A stretch of 64,000 nt of DNA from Ralstonia pickettii DTP0602 (GTDB taxonomy: Bacteria > Pseudomonadota > Gammaproteobacteria > Burkholderiales > Burkholderiaceae). Both the position numbers and the translations under genes were made by a program. Where the stretch lies: assembly GCA_000471925.1 (NCBI GenBank), contig CP006667.1:4435146-4499145 (forward strand), read 5' to 3'. Below are positions 1 through 9,081 of this stretch, in pieces. Position 1 is the stretch's first letter; each line of letters starts with the position of its first letter. Under the pieces are notes generated by a model. The model saw only the letters and a program-made list of their open reading frames with translations. It did not search any database and was not told where the DNA came from.

Positions 1-712
1 CCACGGCCGGGCGGCGCAGGTCCAGCGGCGCCTCGTCCTTGGCGATCTTATCGGCGTAGGTGACGCCCTCTTCCGGCTGCGGCGTAGCGGTCAGCGTCTG
101 GCCCGCGGCCAGCGCCGTCAGCCCCTCGACGATCATGCGCGCGCCCAGCGCGGCCAGCGTGTCGTGCAGCGTGCCGGTGGTGTCCTCGGGGCCGATCGGC
201 ACCGCTTCGCGCGTGAGCATGTCGCCGGTGTCCAGGCCCTCGTCCATCTGCATCAGCGTGATGCCGGTCTCGGCATCGCCCGCCTCGATGGCGCGGTGGA
301 TCGGCGCCGCGCCGCGCCAGCGCGGCAGCAGCGAGCCATGGATATTGAGGCAGCCCAGGCGCGGCAGCGCCAGCACCTCGGCCGGCAGGATCAGGCCGTA
401 GGCGGCCACCACCATCACGTCGGGCGCGATCTCAGCCAGTGTGTCCACCGCGGCCGCGGCTTCTTCCGGGTACTTGCCCTGGCGGCGCAGCGAGCGCGGC
501 TGCAGCACCGGGCCGAGCCCGTTGGCGGCGGCGTACTGCTTGACCGGGCTGGCCTGCAGCTGCATGCCGCGGCCGGCGGGACGGTCCGGCTGCGTGAGCA
601 CGGCCACGACGGGAAAGCCGGCTGCGTGGATGGCTTCAAGCGCGACGCGCGCGAACTCGGGCGTGCCGGCAAAGGCGACACGCAGGGATCTGGCTTGGGA
701 GGCTTTCGACAT
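1..712 (-). CDS. fmt: Methionyl-tRNA formyltransferase, C-terminal part outside the window
   Basis: Transfers a formyl group from 10-formyl-tetrahydrofolate to initiator Met-tRNA in the cytoplasm. About 237 N-terminal residues are visible; the rest runs off the left edge. The start ATG is at 710-712 and gives [20 protein letters not shown]. The formyltransferase fold carries the catalytic Asn/His in [15 protein letters not shown] and the downstream Asp in MDEGLDTGD, both typical of Fmt. It lies downstream of def on the same strand, the standard pairing of formylation and deformylation. A perfect hairpin sits between the two genes. Partial only because of the window edge. Confidence 0.97.
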   Translation of the reverse strand, partial: MSKASQARSLRVAFAGTPEFARVALEAIHAAGFPVVAVLTQPDRPAGRGMQLQASPVKQYAAANGLGPVLQPRSLRRQGKYPEEAAAAVDTLAEIAPDVMVVAAYGLILPAEVLALPRLGCLNIHGSLLPRWRGAAPIHRAIEAGDAETGITLMQMDEGLDTGDMLTREAVPIGPEDTTGTLHDTLAALGARMIVEGLTALAAGQTLTATPQPEEGVTYADKIAKDEAPLDLRRPAV

Positions 713-761
713 GGCAGGTTCCGGGCTTGCTGGCGTCAGGACCGGTGGGCCCTAAAGCAGA

Positions 762-783
762 ACCGGCCGCTATAGCGGCCGGT
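762..783. other. Perfect palindromic hairpin between def and fmt
   Basis: ACCGGCCGC and GCGGCCGGT flank a TATA loop, a perfect 9-bp stem in the def-fmt gap. There is no T-run on either side, so it is more likely an intercistronic RNA stem (processing or stability) than a strong terminator. Confidence 0.6.
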
Positions 784-887
784 ACCTTCGTTCTTCGGAA
801 GTCATAAAGATAACAGACCCCCGCGCGCGGGCCATGCGCCGGTGGCTGGATTCCGGCGGGCTGTTACATCTTTGTGAGGGGCGCCGC

Positions 888-1394
888 TTACATGCGCGTG
901 CGTTCGCGCTTCTGCAGTTTGCTCTTGATGCGATTGAGCTTGAGCGGCGACAGGTACTCGACAAACACCTTGCCGCGCAGGTGATCGATCTCGTGCTGGA
1001 TGCACACGGCCAGCAGGTCGTCGGCGTCAAGCTCGAAGGTCTCGCCCTTCTCGTTGAGCGCGCGCACGCGCACGCGGTCCGGGCGCTCGACGCGGTCGTA
1101 GACCTCGGGCACCGACAGGCAGCCCTCTTCCCACACCTTGCGGTTCTCGCTGGCCCAGATGATCTCCGGGTTGATAAAGACCTGGAGCTGGTCGCGCGTC
1201 TCGGAGACGTCGATCACCACCACCTGCTCGTGCACGTTGACCTGGGTGGCGGCCAGCCCGATGCCAGGCGCTTCATACATGGTTTCAGCCATGTCCTTGA
1301 CCAGCTGGCGGATGCGGTCGTCCACCGCGGCCACGGGTTTGGCAACGGTGTGCAGGCGGGGATCGGGGTAAGTCAGGATGTCGAGTTTTGCCAT
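888..1394 (-). CDS. def: Peptide deformylase
   Basis: Removes the formyl group from the N-terminal methionine of new proteins; Fe/Zn metallohydrolase of the cytoplasm. The 168-aa protein has all three family motifs: GIGLAATQ (residues 44-51), EGCLS with metal ligand Cys92, and QHEIDH with His134/Glu135/His138. The start [12 protein letters not shown] is chosen because it matches where the family begins; a longer in-frame extension of 12 residues has no family character. Transcribed toward fmt, and divergent from the LysM protein gene. Confidence 0.97.
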   Translation of the reverse strand: MAKLDILTYPDPRLHTVAKPVAAVDDRIRQLVKDMAETMYEAPGIGLAATQVNVHEQVVVIDVSETRDQLQVFINPEIIWASENRKVWEEGCLSVPEVYDRVERPDRVRVRALNEKGETFELDADDLLAVCIQHEIDHLRGKVFVEYLSPLKLNRIKSKLQKRERTRM

Positions 1395-1554
1395 GATGCT
1401 AGGGCGCAACGCCAAGCGCTGCCGGCGCAACGGTCGCGTTGCGGCGGCCAGTGTTTACATGCAGAATCGGGGCGCAAGTACAAAAATTCAAGGCGCGCCG
1501 CAGCAGGCACGCTCTCCCGGGTCAATCCGGCCGAACCACCGGCTGGTCAGGAAA

Positions 1555-2724
1555 ATGCGCGATCTTACCAAAGAACACCAGGCGGCGTCGGGCCGCAGGC
1601 TGCACGCGTTCACCCTCCTCTTGCTGAGTGCTGCCGGCCTCACAGCCGCGGCCAGCCTGCCGGCATTGGCCGCGGACCTCACGGTCACGCCAGCGCAGCA
1701 GGCCGAGGCCCAGCGCACCGCCCAGCAGGGCATCCCCGTTTCAGAACTCGCCCCCAGTGCGCCGTCGCAGTACACCGTGCGCACCGGCGACACGCTGTGG
1801 GGGATCTCGGGCCGCTACCTGCGCCAGCCCTGGCGCTGGCCCGAGTTGTGGGGCATGAACCAGCAGCAGATCCGCAACCCGCACCTGATCTATCCAGGCC
1901 AGATCCTGTACCTGATCCAGCGTGACGGCCGCGCCTGGCTGTCGACCACGCCTGGGGGCAGCGGCACGGTGCACCTGTCGCCACGTACGCGCGGCGGCGA
2001 CGCCGACAGCGCCGCCATCCTGAGCATCCCCGCCGGCGATATCGAGCCTTTCCTGATCCGCCCGCTGGTGGTCGACGAAGGCACGCTCGCCACCTCCGCA
2101 CGCATCGTCGCGGTGCCCGAGTCGCGCGTGTACCTGGGCCGCGACGACAATGCCTACGCGCGCGGCATCGCCGTCGACGCGCCGCCGGGCAGCGACTGGC
2201 AGGCCTATCGCCCGGTCACCCCGGTGCGCGACCCCGTCACCAACGCCGTGCTCGGCTACGAAGCCGAGTACGAAGGCAACGCCCGCCTGGCGCGCGGTGC
2301 GCAGGGCCCGGACGCGGTGTCGACGCTGCAGGTCACCCAGGCCCAGCAGGAGATGGGGGTGGGCACGATGCTGATGCCGCAGCCCGCGCGCGAGGCGGTG
2401 CGCTACGTGCCGCACGCGCCCGACGCCGAGGTCGACGGCCGCGTCGCCAAGGTCTTCGGCGGCGTGCAGTACGGCGGCGCCAAGCAGGTGGTGGTGCTCA
2501 ACGTCGGCAGCAAGGCGGGTCTCGAACCCGGGCAGGTGCTGGCGTTGTCGCGCGCCGGCGAGATCGTGCACGACAAGACCGACAGCAACCGCAACATCCG
2601 CCTGCCGGACGAACGCTACGGGCTGGCCTTTGTCTTCCGCGTGTTCCCTGGCGTGGCGTACGCGCTGGTGACCGACGCCTCCAACGTGATCGCGGTGGGC
2701 GATCGCGCCACCTCGCCACGCTGA
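1555..2724 (+). CDS. Exported LysM-domain protein
   Basis: 389 aa. The N-terminus has basic residues followed by a hydrophobic stretch (LLLLSAAGLTAAASLPALAA), a signal peptide ending near residue 40. A LysM module follows at about residues 72-120 (YTVRTGDTLWGISGRYL ... IYPGQILYL), so the protein should bind peptidoglycan in the periplasm. The remaining 270 residues are a conserved but uncharacterised region. The start at ATG 1555 has AGGA just upstream and places the signal peptide correctly; earlier starts overlap def. This gene between def and dprA is a common arrangement in Burkholderiales. The exact role is unknown. Confidence 0.85.
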   Translation: MRDLTKEHQAASGRRLHAFTLLLLSAAGLTAAASLPALAADLTVTPAQQAEAQRTAQQGIPVSELAPSAPSQYTVRTGDTLWGISGRYLRQPWRWPELWGMNQQQIRNPHLIYPGQILYLIQRDGRAWLSTTPGGSGTVHLSPRTRGGDADSAAILSIPAGDIEPFLIRPLVVDEGTLATSARIVAVPESRVYLGRDDNAYARGIAVDAPPGSDWQAYRPVTPVRDPVTNAVLGYEAEYEGNARLARGAQGPDAVSTLQVTQAQQEMGVGTMLMPQPAREAVRYVPHAPDAEVDGRVAKVFGGVQYGGAKQVVVLNVGSKAGLEPGQVLALSRAGEIVHDKTDSNRNIRLPDERYGLAFVFRVFPGVAYALVTDASNVIAVGDRATSPR

Positions 2725-2824
2725 GCCGGCCTTGCTCGCAACCTGGCTGGCGGCCGCCGCTGCTCCAGGCGACGCCGCCGCCGGTCCGGGGCGGCGCGAC
2801 AGCACGCGCGACCCCGATGACGTG

Positions 2825-3400
2825 ATGGCGTGGCTGCGGCTGGCCTGCGCGCCCGGGGTCGGCCCGGTGGCCGCGCGCCTGCTGCTGGCCGCGTTCGGGC
2901 TGCCGCAGCAAGTGCTGGCGCAGAGCGTCGAGGCGCTGTCCTCGGTGGTGCCGCAGAAGCAGGCGCGTGCGGTGCTGGCCGCGCCCGGCGCGGCGCTGTC
3001 GGGGCTGGCCGCGCGCACGCTGGCCTGGCTCGACACGCCCGGCAACCATCTCGTCACGCTGGCTGACGACGCCTATCCCCGTCGGCTGTTCGACCTGCCC
3101 GATCCGCCACCGCTGCTATATATCAAAGGCGATCCCGCGCTGCTGGCGCGCCCCGAGGTGGCCATCGTCGGCGCGCGCGGCGCCATCCCACCCGCCCAGC
3201 CGGGCCGACCGGACTTTTCTGACTTTGCCGACCCTTCCGACCCCCTGCTGGCCGCACTCGGCTACGATCCCGTTACGCTGGACGCGCTGTGCGAGCGCAG
3301 CGGCCAGCCCCCGGAAGCCGTCGCCGCGCGCCTGCTCGAGCTGGAACTGGCCGGCCACGCCGAGCGTCTACCGGGAAACCTGTTCCGCCGCCTTGGCTGA
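2825..3400 (+). pseudogene. dprA: DprA-like protein lacking the central Rossmann core (internal in-frame deletion)
   Basis: DprA normally binds single-stranded DNA and loads RecA during transformation. The N-terminal SAM-like part is present (MAWLRLACAPGVGPVAARLL) and leads to the start of the Rossmann domain at LARPEVAIVGAR. Instead of the rest of that domain the frame passes straight into a linker (PPAQPGRPDFSDFADPSDP) and the C-terminal winged-helix part (LLAALGYDPVTLDALCERSG to LPGNLFRRLG). About 180-190 residues are missing; the product is 191 aa against about 370-400 for the family. The frame is open throughout, so it could be expressed, but the DNA-binding core is gone. The start is ATG 2825 (GTG 2822 possible). 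It sits in the usual LysM-dprA-trx-topB order. Confidence 0.85.
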
Positions 3401-3493
3401 GCCGCCCGCGAGGCGTCCCGAGGGGGCCGGTGCGCAATACCGATACAATCGCCGGCTGTCCGCGTGCCGCGGGCGCCTCATGTTTCCGATGCC

Positions 3494-3898
3494 ATGACCG
3501 TTTACTTCCCCGAGCGTGATGCCGACGCCATCGCCGAGTGCCTGGCGGCGCGGCCGCAGGGCCGCCTGGTTGCCTGCCTGTGCGCGCAGTGGTGCGGCAC
3601 GTGCCGGGACTACCTGCCGGCGCTGACGGCCCTGGCCGGGCGCCATCCGGAGGATTGCTTCGTCTGGATCGACATCGAGACGCATGCGGACGCGCTCGGC
3701 GATGTCGATATCGAGAACTTCCCGACGGTGCTGGTGCAGCCGGCGTCGGGCGGCACGCCGCAGTTCTATGGCACGCTCCTGCCGCATATCGAGGTGCTGG
3801 AGCGTATGCTGACGCGCGGCGCAGCGATGCCGGCAAGTGCCGACGATGTGCCGAAAGTGCTGGACTGGTTACTTGCCGGAAGCCGTGGTGCCGCCTAG
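3494..3898 (+). CDS. Thioredoxin-like protein with CGTC active site
   Basis: 134 aa with a thioredoxin fold; the redox motif WCGTC is at residues 33-37 (Cys34, Cys37) and a cis-proline context follows in ENFPTVLVQ. There is no signal peptide, so it should act in the cytoplasm as a thiol-disulfide oxidoreductase; the substrate is unknown. The start at 3494 (MTVYFPERDAD) fits the fold. It lies between dprA and topB, a position conserved in related genomes. Confidence 0.85.
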   Translation: MTVYFPERDADAIAECLAARPQGRLVACLCAQWCGTCRDYLPALTALAGRHPEDCFVWIDIETHADALGDVDIENFPTVLVQPASGGTPQFYGTLLPHIEVLERMLTRGAAMPASADDVPKVLDWLLAGSRGAA

Positions 3899-4056
3899 GT
3901 TAAGTTCTGGCGGCGCGGTAAGCCGCGACGGGGCTTGCTTGCACCGCCGTTGATACCGCGCTTATTATTGGCGCCTCAAAGCCTCCCGGCGTTCTGATTA
4001 CTTCGTTTGCAGTGCATTAGCGGGTTGCCGGAAGCGGCTCGCAAGGACCCTTTCCA

Positions 4057-6759
4057 ATGTCAAAAGCCCTCATCATCGCGGAAAAGCCGTCGGTCGCGGC
4101 GGATATCGCCCGTGCCCTCGGGGGGTTTACCAAGCACGACGAATATTTCGAGAGCGACGACTACGTGCTGTCCTCGGCAGTCGGCCACCTGGTCGAGATC
4201 GCCGCTCCGGACGAATACGAGGTCAAGCGCGGCAAGTGGAGCTTTGCCAACCTGCCGGTAATCCCGCCGCATTTCGACCTGCGCCCGATCCCCAAAACCG
4301 AGTCGCGCCTGAAGGTGCTCAACCGCCTGATCAAGCGCAAGGACGTCACCGCGCTGATCAACGCCTGCGACGCGGGGCGCGAAGGCGAGCTGATCTTCCG
4401 CCTGATCGCGCAGCAGGCCAAGGCCAAGCAGCCGGTGCGCCGGCTGTGGCTGCAGTCGATGACGCAGCAGGCGATCCGCGACGGCTTTGCCAGCCTGCGT
4501 GAAGACGAAGACATGCTGCCGCTGGCCGATGCCGCGCGCTGCCGCTCCGAGGCCGACTGGCTGGTCGGCATCAACGGCACCCGCGCCATGACCGCCTTCA
4601 ACAGCAAGGGCGGCGGCTTCTTCCTGACCACCGTGGGCCGCGTGCAGACGCCGACGCTGTCGATCGTGGTGGAGCGCGAAGAGAAGATCAAGCACTTCGT
4701 GCCGCGCGACTACTGGGAAGTGCACGCCGAGTTCATCGCCGCCGCCGGCCTGTATGAAGGCCGCTGGTTCGATCCCAAGTTCAAGAAGAACGAGTTCGAT
4801 CCCGAGGCACGCGAGTCGCGCCTGTGGAGCGAGGCCGAGGCCAAGAGCATCGTCGCCGCCTGCCGCGACAAGACCGGCACGGTCACCGAGGAATCCAAGC
4901 CGTCGACGCAGCAGTCGCCGGCGCTGTTCGACCTGACCACGCTGCAGCGCGAGGCCAACTCGCGCTTCGGCTTCTCCGCCAAGAACACGCTGGGCCTGGC
5001 GCAGGCGCTGTATGAGAAGCACAAGGTCCTGACCTACCCGCGTACCGACGCGCGCGCGCTGCCCGAGGACTACCTGGACACGGTCAAGCAGACCATGGAC
5101 ATGCTGGCCGACAGCTCGCCCAACTACCTGCCGCATGCCAAGAAGATCCTGGCGCAGGGCTGGGTACGGCCGAACAAGCGCATCTTCGACAACAGCAAGA
5201 TCAGCGACCACTTCGCCATCATCCCGACGCTGCAGGCGCCCAAGAACCTGTCCGAGCCCGAGCAGAAGCTGTACGACCTGGTGGTGCGCCGCTTCCTGGC
5301 GGTGTTCTTCCCGGCGGCCGAGTTCCAGGTCACGACCCGCATCACGGAAGTTGCCGGCCACCACTTCAAGACCGAAGGCAAGGTGCTGGTCAACGCGGGC
5401 TGGCTGGTGATCTACGGCCGCGAGGCGCAGGGCGACAAGGACGCCGCAAACCTGGTGCCGGTGGCCAAGGACGAGAAGGTCAAGACCGACAAGGTCGAGA
5501 GCGTCGGCCTCACGACCAAGCCGCCCGCGCGCTACAACGAAGCCACGCTGCTGTCCGCCATGGAAGGCGCCGGCAAGCTGGTGGACGACGACGCGCTGCG
5601 CGAGGCCATGGCCGGCAAGGGTCTGGGCACGCCGGCCACGCGTGCGGCCATCATCGAAGGCCTGCTGACGGAAAAGTACCTGGTGCGCGAAGGCCGCGAA
5701 CTGATACCGACCGCGAAGGCGTTCCAGCTCATGACGCTCTTGCGCGGCCTGGGCGTGCAGGAACTGACGCAGGCCGAGCTGACCGGCGAGTGGGAACACA
5801 AGCTCTCGCAGATCGAGCGTGGGCGCCTGAAGCGCGACGAGTTCATGCTCGAGATCGCGCAGATGACGCAGCAGATCGTCAAGCGCGCCAAGGAGTACGA
5901 CAGCGACACCATCCCGGGCGACTACGCCACGCTGGACACGCCGTGCCCGCAGTGCGGCGGGCAGGTCAAGGAGAACTACCGCCGCTTTGCCTGCACCGCG
6001 TGCGAGTTCTCGATCAGCAAGATCCCGGGCGGGCGCCAGTTCGAGATCGATGAGGTCGAGGAACTGCTGCTTAAGAAGGAGATCGGTCCGCTGCAGGGCT
6101 TCCGCAGCAAGATGGGCCGCCCGTTCGCGGCCATCCTGAAGCTGGCCAAGGACGACGAAGGCCATTACAAGATGGAATTCGACTTCGGCCAGAACGACGA
6201 GGAAGGCGACGGCGAGCCGGTCGACTTCAGCGGCCAGGAGCCGGTGGGCACCTGCCCGAAGTGCGGCGGCGCGGTGTTCGAGCACGGCATGAAGTACGTC
6301 TGCGAGAACAGCGTGGCCAGCCCCAAGAGCTGCGACTTCACCACCGGCAAGATCATCCTGCAGCAGGAGATCAGCCGCGAGCAGATCGGCAAGCTGCTCA
6401 ACGACGGCAAGACCGACCTGCTGACCGGCTTCAAGTCGTCGCGCACGGGCCGCAACTTCAAGGCCTTCCTGGTCAAGCAGCCGGACGGCAAGATCGGCTT
6501 CGAGTTCGAGGCACGCGAGCCCAAGGCGGGCGCCAAGACGGCGGCGAAGACCGCCGCCAAGCCGGCTTCGCGCGGCGCGGCCGAGGCCGAGGCCGAGGCG
6601 GCGCCAGCCACCAAGACGGCCGCCAAGACCGCGGCAACCAAGACGGCAGCGACCAAGGCACCGGCCAAGAAGGCGGCGGCCACCAAGACCGCCGCCAAGA
6701 AGGCACCCGCCAAGACCCCAGCGGCGAAGAAGTCTCGCGCCGCGGCTGCCGGCGAATAA
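4057..6759 (+). CDS. topB: DNA topoisomerase III with basic Lys/Ala-rich tail
   Basis: Type IA topoisomerase that cuts one strand and decatenates DNA. 900 aa. The Toprim domain starts at once (ALIIAEKPSVAADIA), and the catalytic tyrosine is Tyr327 in LTYPRTDAR. Two C-terminal cysteine clusters (CPQCGG...CTAC near residue 630; CPKCGG...C near 730) are zinc-ribbon-like. The last 75-80 residues are a repetitive Lys/Ala/Thr tail resembling histone H1-like proteins and probably bind DNA nonspecifically. E. coli TopB is about 650 aa; the longer form with ribbon repeats and a basic tail is seen in Burkholderiales. A bidirectional terminator follows. Confidence 0.96.
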   Translation: MSKALIIAEKPSVAADIARALGGFTKHDEYFESDDYVLSSAVGHLVEIAAPDEYEVKRGKWSFANLPVIPPHFDLRPIPKTESRLKVLNRLIKRKDVTALINACDAGREGELIFRLIAQQAKAKQPVRRLWLQSMTQQAIRDGFASLREDEDMLPLADAARCRSEADWLVGINGTRAMTAFNSKGGGFFLTTVGRVQTPTLSIVVEREEKIKHFVPRDYWEVHAEFIAAAGLYEGRWFDPKFKKNEFDPEARESRLWSEAEAKSIVAACRDKTGTVTEESKPSTQQSPALFDLTTLQREANSRFGFSAKNTLGLAQALYEKHKVLTYPRTDARALPEDYLDTVKQTMDMLADSSPNYLPHAKKILAQGWVRPNKRIFDNSKISDHFAIIPTLQAPKNLSEPEQKLYDLVVRRFLAVFFPAAEFQVTTRITEVAGHHFKTEGKVLVNAGWLVIYGREAQGDKDAANLVPVAKDEKVKTDKVESVGLTTKPPARYNEATLLSAMEGAGKLVDDDALREAMAGKGLGTPATRAAIIEGLLTEKYLVREGRELIPTAKAFQLMTLLRGLGVQELTQAELTGEWEHKLSQIERGRLKRDEFMLEIAQMTQQIVKRAKEYDSDTIPGDYATLDTPCPQCGGQVKENYRRFACTACEFSISKIPGGRQFEIDEVEELLLKKEIGPLQGFRSKMGRPFAAILKLAKDDEGHYKMEFDFGQNDEEGDGEPVDFSGQEPVGTCPKCGGAVFEHGMKYVCENSVASPKSCDFTTGKIILQQEISREQIGKLLNDGKTDLLTGFKSSRTGRNFKAFLVKQPDGKIGFEFEAREPKAGAKTAAKTAAKPASRGAAEAEAEAAPATKTAAKTAATKTAATKAPAKKAAATKTAAKKAPAKTPAAKKSRAAAAGE

Positions 6760-6798
6760 GCGCCACAGCGCGCCACAGCGCCTGTCAGCGCCCCGAAA

Positions 6799-6831
6799 GC
6801 AAAAGCGCCCGGCATGTCCGGGCGCTTTTGC
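6799..6831. terminator. Bidirectional terminator between topB and the LysR gene
   Basis: The stem GCAAAAGCGCCCGG pairs with CCGGGCGCTTTTGC around a short loop. The A-run on one arm and T-run on the other let it serve both convergent genes. Confidence 0.85.
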
Positions 6832-6856
6832 CTTGCTGGCTGGCTACGGCGTGGCG

Positions 6857-7804
6857 TCAGGTCCGCACGGCCTGGGCATCACGTCCAGGGGCCGGCTCAG
6901 GCTGTGTCTCCCTGCCGCGCACCTGCCCTTCTTCCAGCAGGAAGTCGATAAAGGCGCGTACCTTGGTCGGCAGGAACTTGCGGCTGGGATACACCACGCT
7001 GACATCGCGCCGCGGCAGCTGGTATTGCGGCAGTACATGCACCAGCTTGCCGGATTCGATGTTCGGGCGCGCCAGGTACGAGGACAGCATCGCCACGCCC
7101 ATGTCGGCCAGCGCCGCCTGGTGTGCCAGCTCGGCGTCGTTGCACAGCAGCCCCGGGCGGATCGGCACGGTCACCTCGCCCTCGGGGCCCAGCAGCGTCC
7201 ATTCATGCTCGACATTGGGCAGCCGCATGGCGATGCAGCGGTGGTGGGTCAGTTCATGGGCATGGCGCAGCGGCGCGTGCGCGGCCACGTAGCCGGGTGA
7301 GGCACACAGGATCACCTCGGCCGACAGCAGCGGGCGCGCCACCAGGTGCGAACCCAGGCCCAGGTCGGACAGCATCACGGCCACGTCGCGGCCTTCTTCG
7401 ACGATATCGACATTGCGGTCCGACAGGATCACGTCGAACACCACATCCGGGTATTGCTGCTGAAAGCGCGCAAGCAGATCGGGCAGCAGGTGCAGCCCGA
7501 ACATCACGGGTGTGACCAGCCGCAGCGTGCCCGACAGCGACTGGCTGCGCGCGGTGACCACGCTCTCGGCTTCTTCCACGTCTTCCAGGATCTGCTGGCA
7601 GCGCTGCAGGTAGGTCTCGCCGGCGTCGGTCAGCGACAGGCTGCGCGTGGTGCGGTTAAGCAGGCGCGTACCGAGGTGGCTTTCCAGGTCGGCCACGTAG
7701 CGCGTGACCACCGCATTGGACATTTCCAGCTGCTGCGCTGCACGCGCGAAGCTTCCCAACTCCACCACCTTGGAAAACACACGCATCGATTGCAGGCGAT
7801 CCAT
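6857..7804 (-). CDS. LysR-family transcriptional regulator
   Basis: 315 aa. The N-terminal winged HTH covers residues 1-60 (MDRLQSMRVFSKVVELGSFA, then LLNRTTRSLSLTDAGE), followed by the two-lobe periplasmic-binding-like effector domain to about residue 295. The C-terminal 20 residues are an untidy polar tail. It is of the CrgA/DsdC-like subtype by its first helix (inference). It is divergent from the gene for the 84-aa repeat protein across an AT-rich 199-bp gap, so that gene is the natural candidate target. The effector is unknown. Confidence 0.9.
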   Translation of the reverse strand: MDRLQSMRVFSKVVELGSFARAAQQLEMSNAVVTRYVADLESHLGTRLLNRTTRSLSLTDAGETYLQRCQQILEDVEEAESVVTARSQSLSGTLRLVTPVMFGLHLLPDLLARFQQQYPDVVFDVILSDRNVDIVEEGRDVAVMLSDLGLGSHLVARPLLSAEVILCASPGYVAAHAPLRHAHELTHHRCIAMRLPNVEHEWTLLGPEGEVTVPIRPGLLCNDAELAHQAALADMGVAMLSSYLARPNIESGKLVHVLPQYQLPRRDVSVVYPSRKFLPTKVRAFIDFLLEEGQVRGRETQPEPAPGRDAQAVRT

Positions 7805-8003
7805 GACATAGTCTCCCGGTTCTGCGCTGAATTTTTACGCAATCAGCTTGCTTTATTGTTCGAAGTAAAACTAATCATTGTGGCTCCTGATATTTATTGA
7901 TATGAGGGAAATGCCTAATATCTAGCCATTGGATGCCGCAACGCAACATAGTCTTTCGTCGAAGTGACGGCTCAGGCATCCGCGCTACACAGAAGGCTGA
8001 ACC

Positions 8004-8258
8004 ATGAAAACCAACCGCTACGCCCTGATCACTGTCGCTACCCTCGTAGCCGCCCTGTCGGCCGCACCGGCCTTTGCCAAGAACGGCAAGTTCGACGTCT
8101 ACAGCGACGGCGCCAAGGTGGGCAAGTTCGACCCGTACACCGACGGTGCCAAGGCCGGCAAGTTCGACGCCTTCACCGACGGCGCCCGTGCCGGCAAGTT
8201 CGACGCCTTTACCGACGGCGCCAAGTACGAAACCACTACCGATCGCGCGCCGCTCTGA
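8004..8258 (+). CDS. Small exported protein built of four 12-residue GKFD repeats
   Basis: 84 aa. It has a clean signal peptide (MKTNRYALITVATLVAALSA, cleavage after AFA). The mature part is almost entirely four tandem units KFDVYSDGAKVG, KFDPYTDGAKAG, KFDAFTDGARAG and KFDAFTDGAKYE, ending in TTTDRAPL. No domain is recognised. Repeated Asp-Gly turns with Lys-Phe-Asp could form a short beta-solenoid or a cation-binding strip; that is speculation. It follows an unusually AT-rich upstream region, and the nearest regulator is the divergent LysR gene. Confidence 0.8.
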   Translation: MKTNRYALITVATLVAALSAAPAFAKNGKFDVYSDGAKVGKFDPYTDGAKAGKFDAFTDGARAGKFDAFTDGAKYETTTDRAPL

Positions 8259-8412
8259 GCGGCCACCCTCCTGCGCCGCGCAGCCACTGCCAGCGGCACC
8301 TGCAAGCGCGATCCGGGGTCGCTCCCTCCCCAAGGGCGGCCCCTTCTGTTTCAACCTGGTCTCCACAGGTCTTTAGGAGAGTGCCCCGACGGCCTCTCCC
8401 ACTTTATTGGAG

Positions 8413-8455
8413 AAGAAGCCCGCTCCGGCCGTCGCCGGTTGCGGGCTTCTTTGTT
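8413..8455 (+). terminator. Rho-independent terminator downstream of the repeat-protein gene
   Basis: AAGAAGCCCGC and GCGGGCTTCTT form an 11-bp stem followed by TTGTTT. It is 155 bp beyond the stop codon, leaving a long 3' untranslated region. Confidence 0.75.
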
Positions 8456-8515
8456 TCAGCTCCCGGCAGGCGGGCGAGGTAGTTCGAACGATTATGCCAG
8501 ACGCCGCAAATGAAA

Positions 8516-8536
8516 AACGGGCCATTCCGGCCCGTT
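8516..8536 (-). terminator. Terminator of the glycine-zipper gene
   Basis: AACGGGCC and GGCCCGTT pair around ATTCC. On the minus strand the stem is followed by a T-run (TTTTTCA), just past the stop of the gene at 8557-9021. Confidence 0.85.
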
Positions 8537-8556
8537 CCCTTTACCGCTGCTGCGAC

Positions 8557-9021
8557 TTAATCGTGGTCGTGGTGGCGGTGGTGGTGATGCCTGTGCTTCT
8601 TGCGCTTGTAGTGGCTCTTGTAATAGCCGTGGTGGTGGTCATTTTCGTACGAGTTGCTGCGCGAGATATTGCCGCCCAGCGCGGCACCCGCACCGCCACC
8701 CAGGCCGGCACCGATCAGGCCGCCGGTGCGGCCGCCCATGGCGTTGCCCGCCGCGGTACCGGCACCGCCACCCAGCGCGCCGCCGATGATGGCGCCCGTG
8801 CGCTCGCGGCGGTTGGACGTCACTGCGCCGCCGGCGCCGCCACCCACTGCACCACCGATTACCGCGCCGGTGCTGCCGCCCAGCGCGCCGCCCACCGCGG
8901 CACCGGCGACACCGCCGAGTGCGCCGCCCAGGGCGTTGTTCATGTCGCCCGCGAAGGCTGGCAGCGCGCTGGCCGCCAGGGCGAGGGCAATAGTCAGGTT
9001 GCGAACGGGATGGCGAGTCAT
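8557..9021 (-). CDS. Exported glycine-zipper protein with His-rich C-terminus
   Basis: 154 aa. A signal peptide is visible (IALALAASALPAFAG). Residues about 28-118 are dense Gly/Ala with GxxxG spacing (ALGGALGGVAGAAVGGALGG and similar), the glycine-zipper pattern of membrane-inserting proteins. The last 26 residues carry about ten His plus Lys/Arg (KKHRHHHHRHHDHD), a plausible Ni, Zn or Cu binding tail. The function is not known. Upstream are three TTACAG half-sites at 10-bp spacing on the coding strand, which look like a response-regulator site. Confidence 0.85.
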   Translation of the reverse strand: MTRHPVRNLTIALALAASALPAFAGDMNNALGGALGGVAGAAVGGALGGSTGAVIGGAVGGGAGGAVTSNRRERTGAIIGGALGGGAGTAAGNAMGGRTGGLIGAGLGGGAGAALGGNISRSNSYENDHHHGYYKSHYKRKKHRHHHHRHHDHD

Positions 9022-9081
9022 ATGTTTTTTCCTCGAATTGCCATGATGTGACGCAAGTGTAGATAAGGAGCCCTACCCTTG

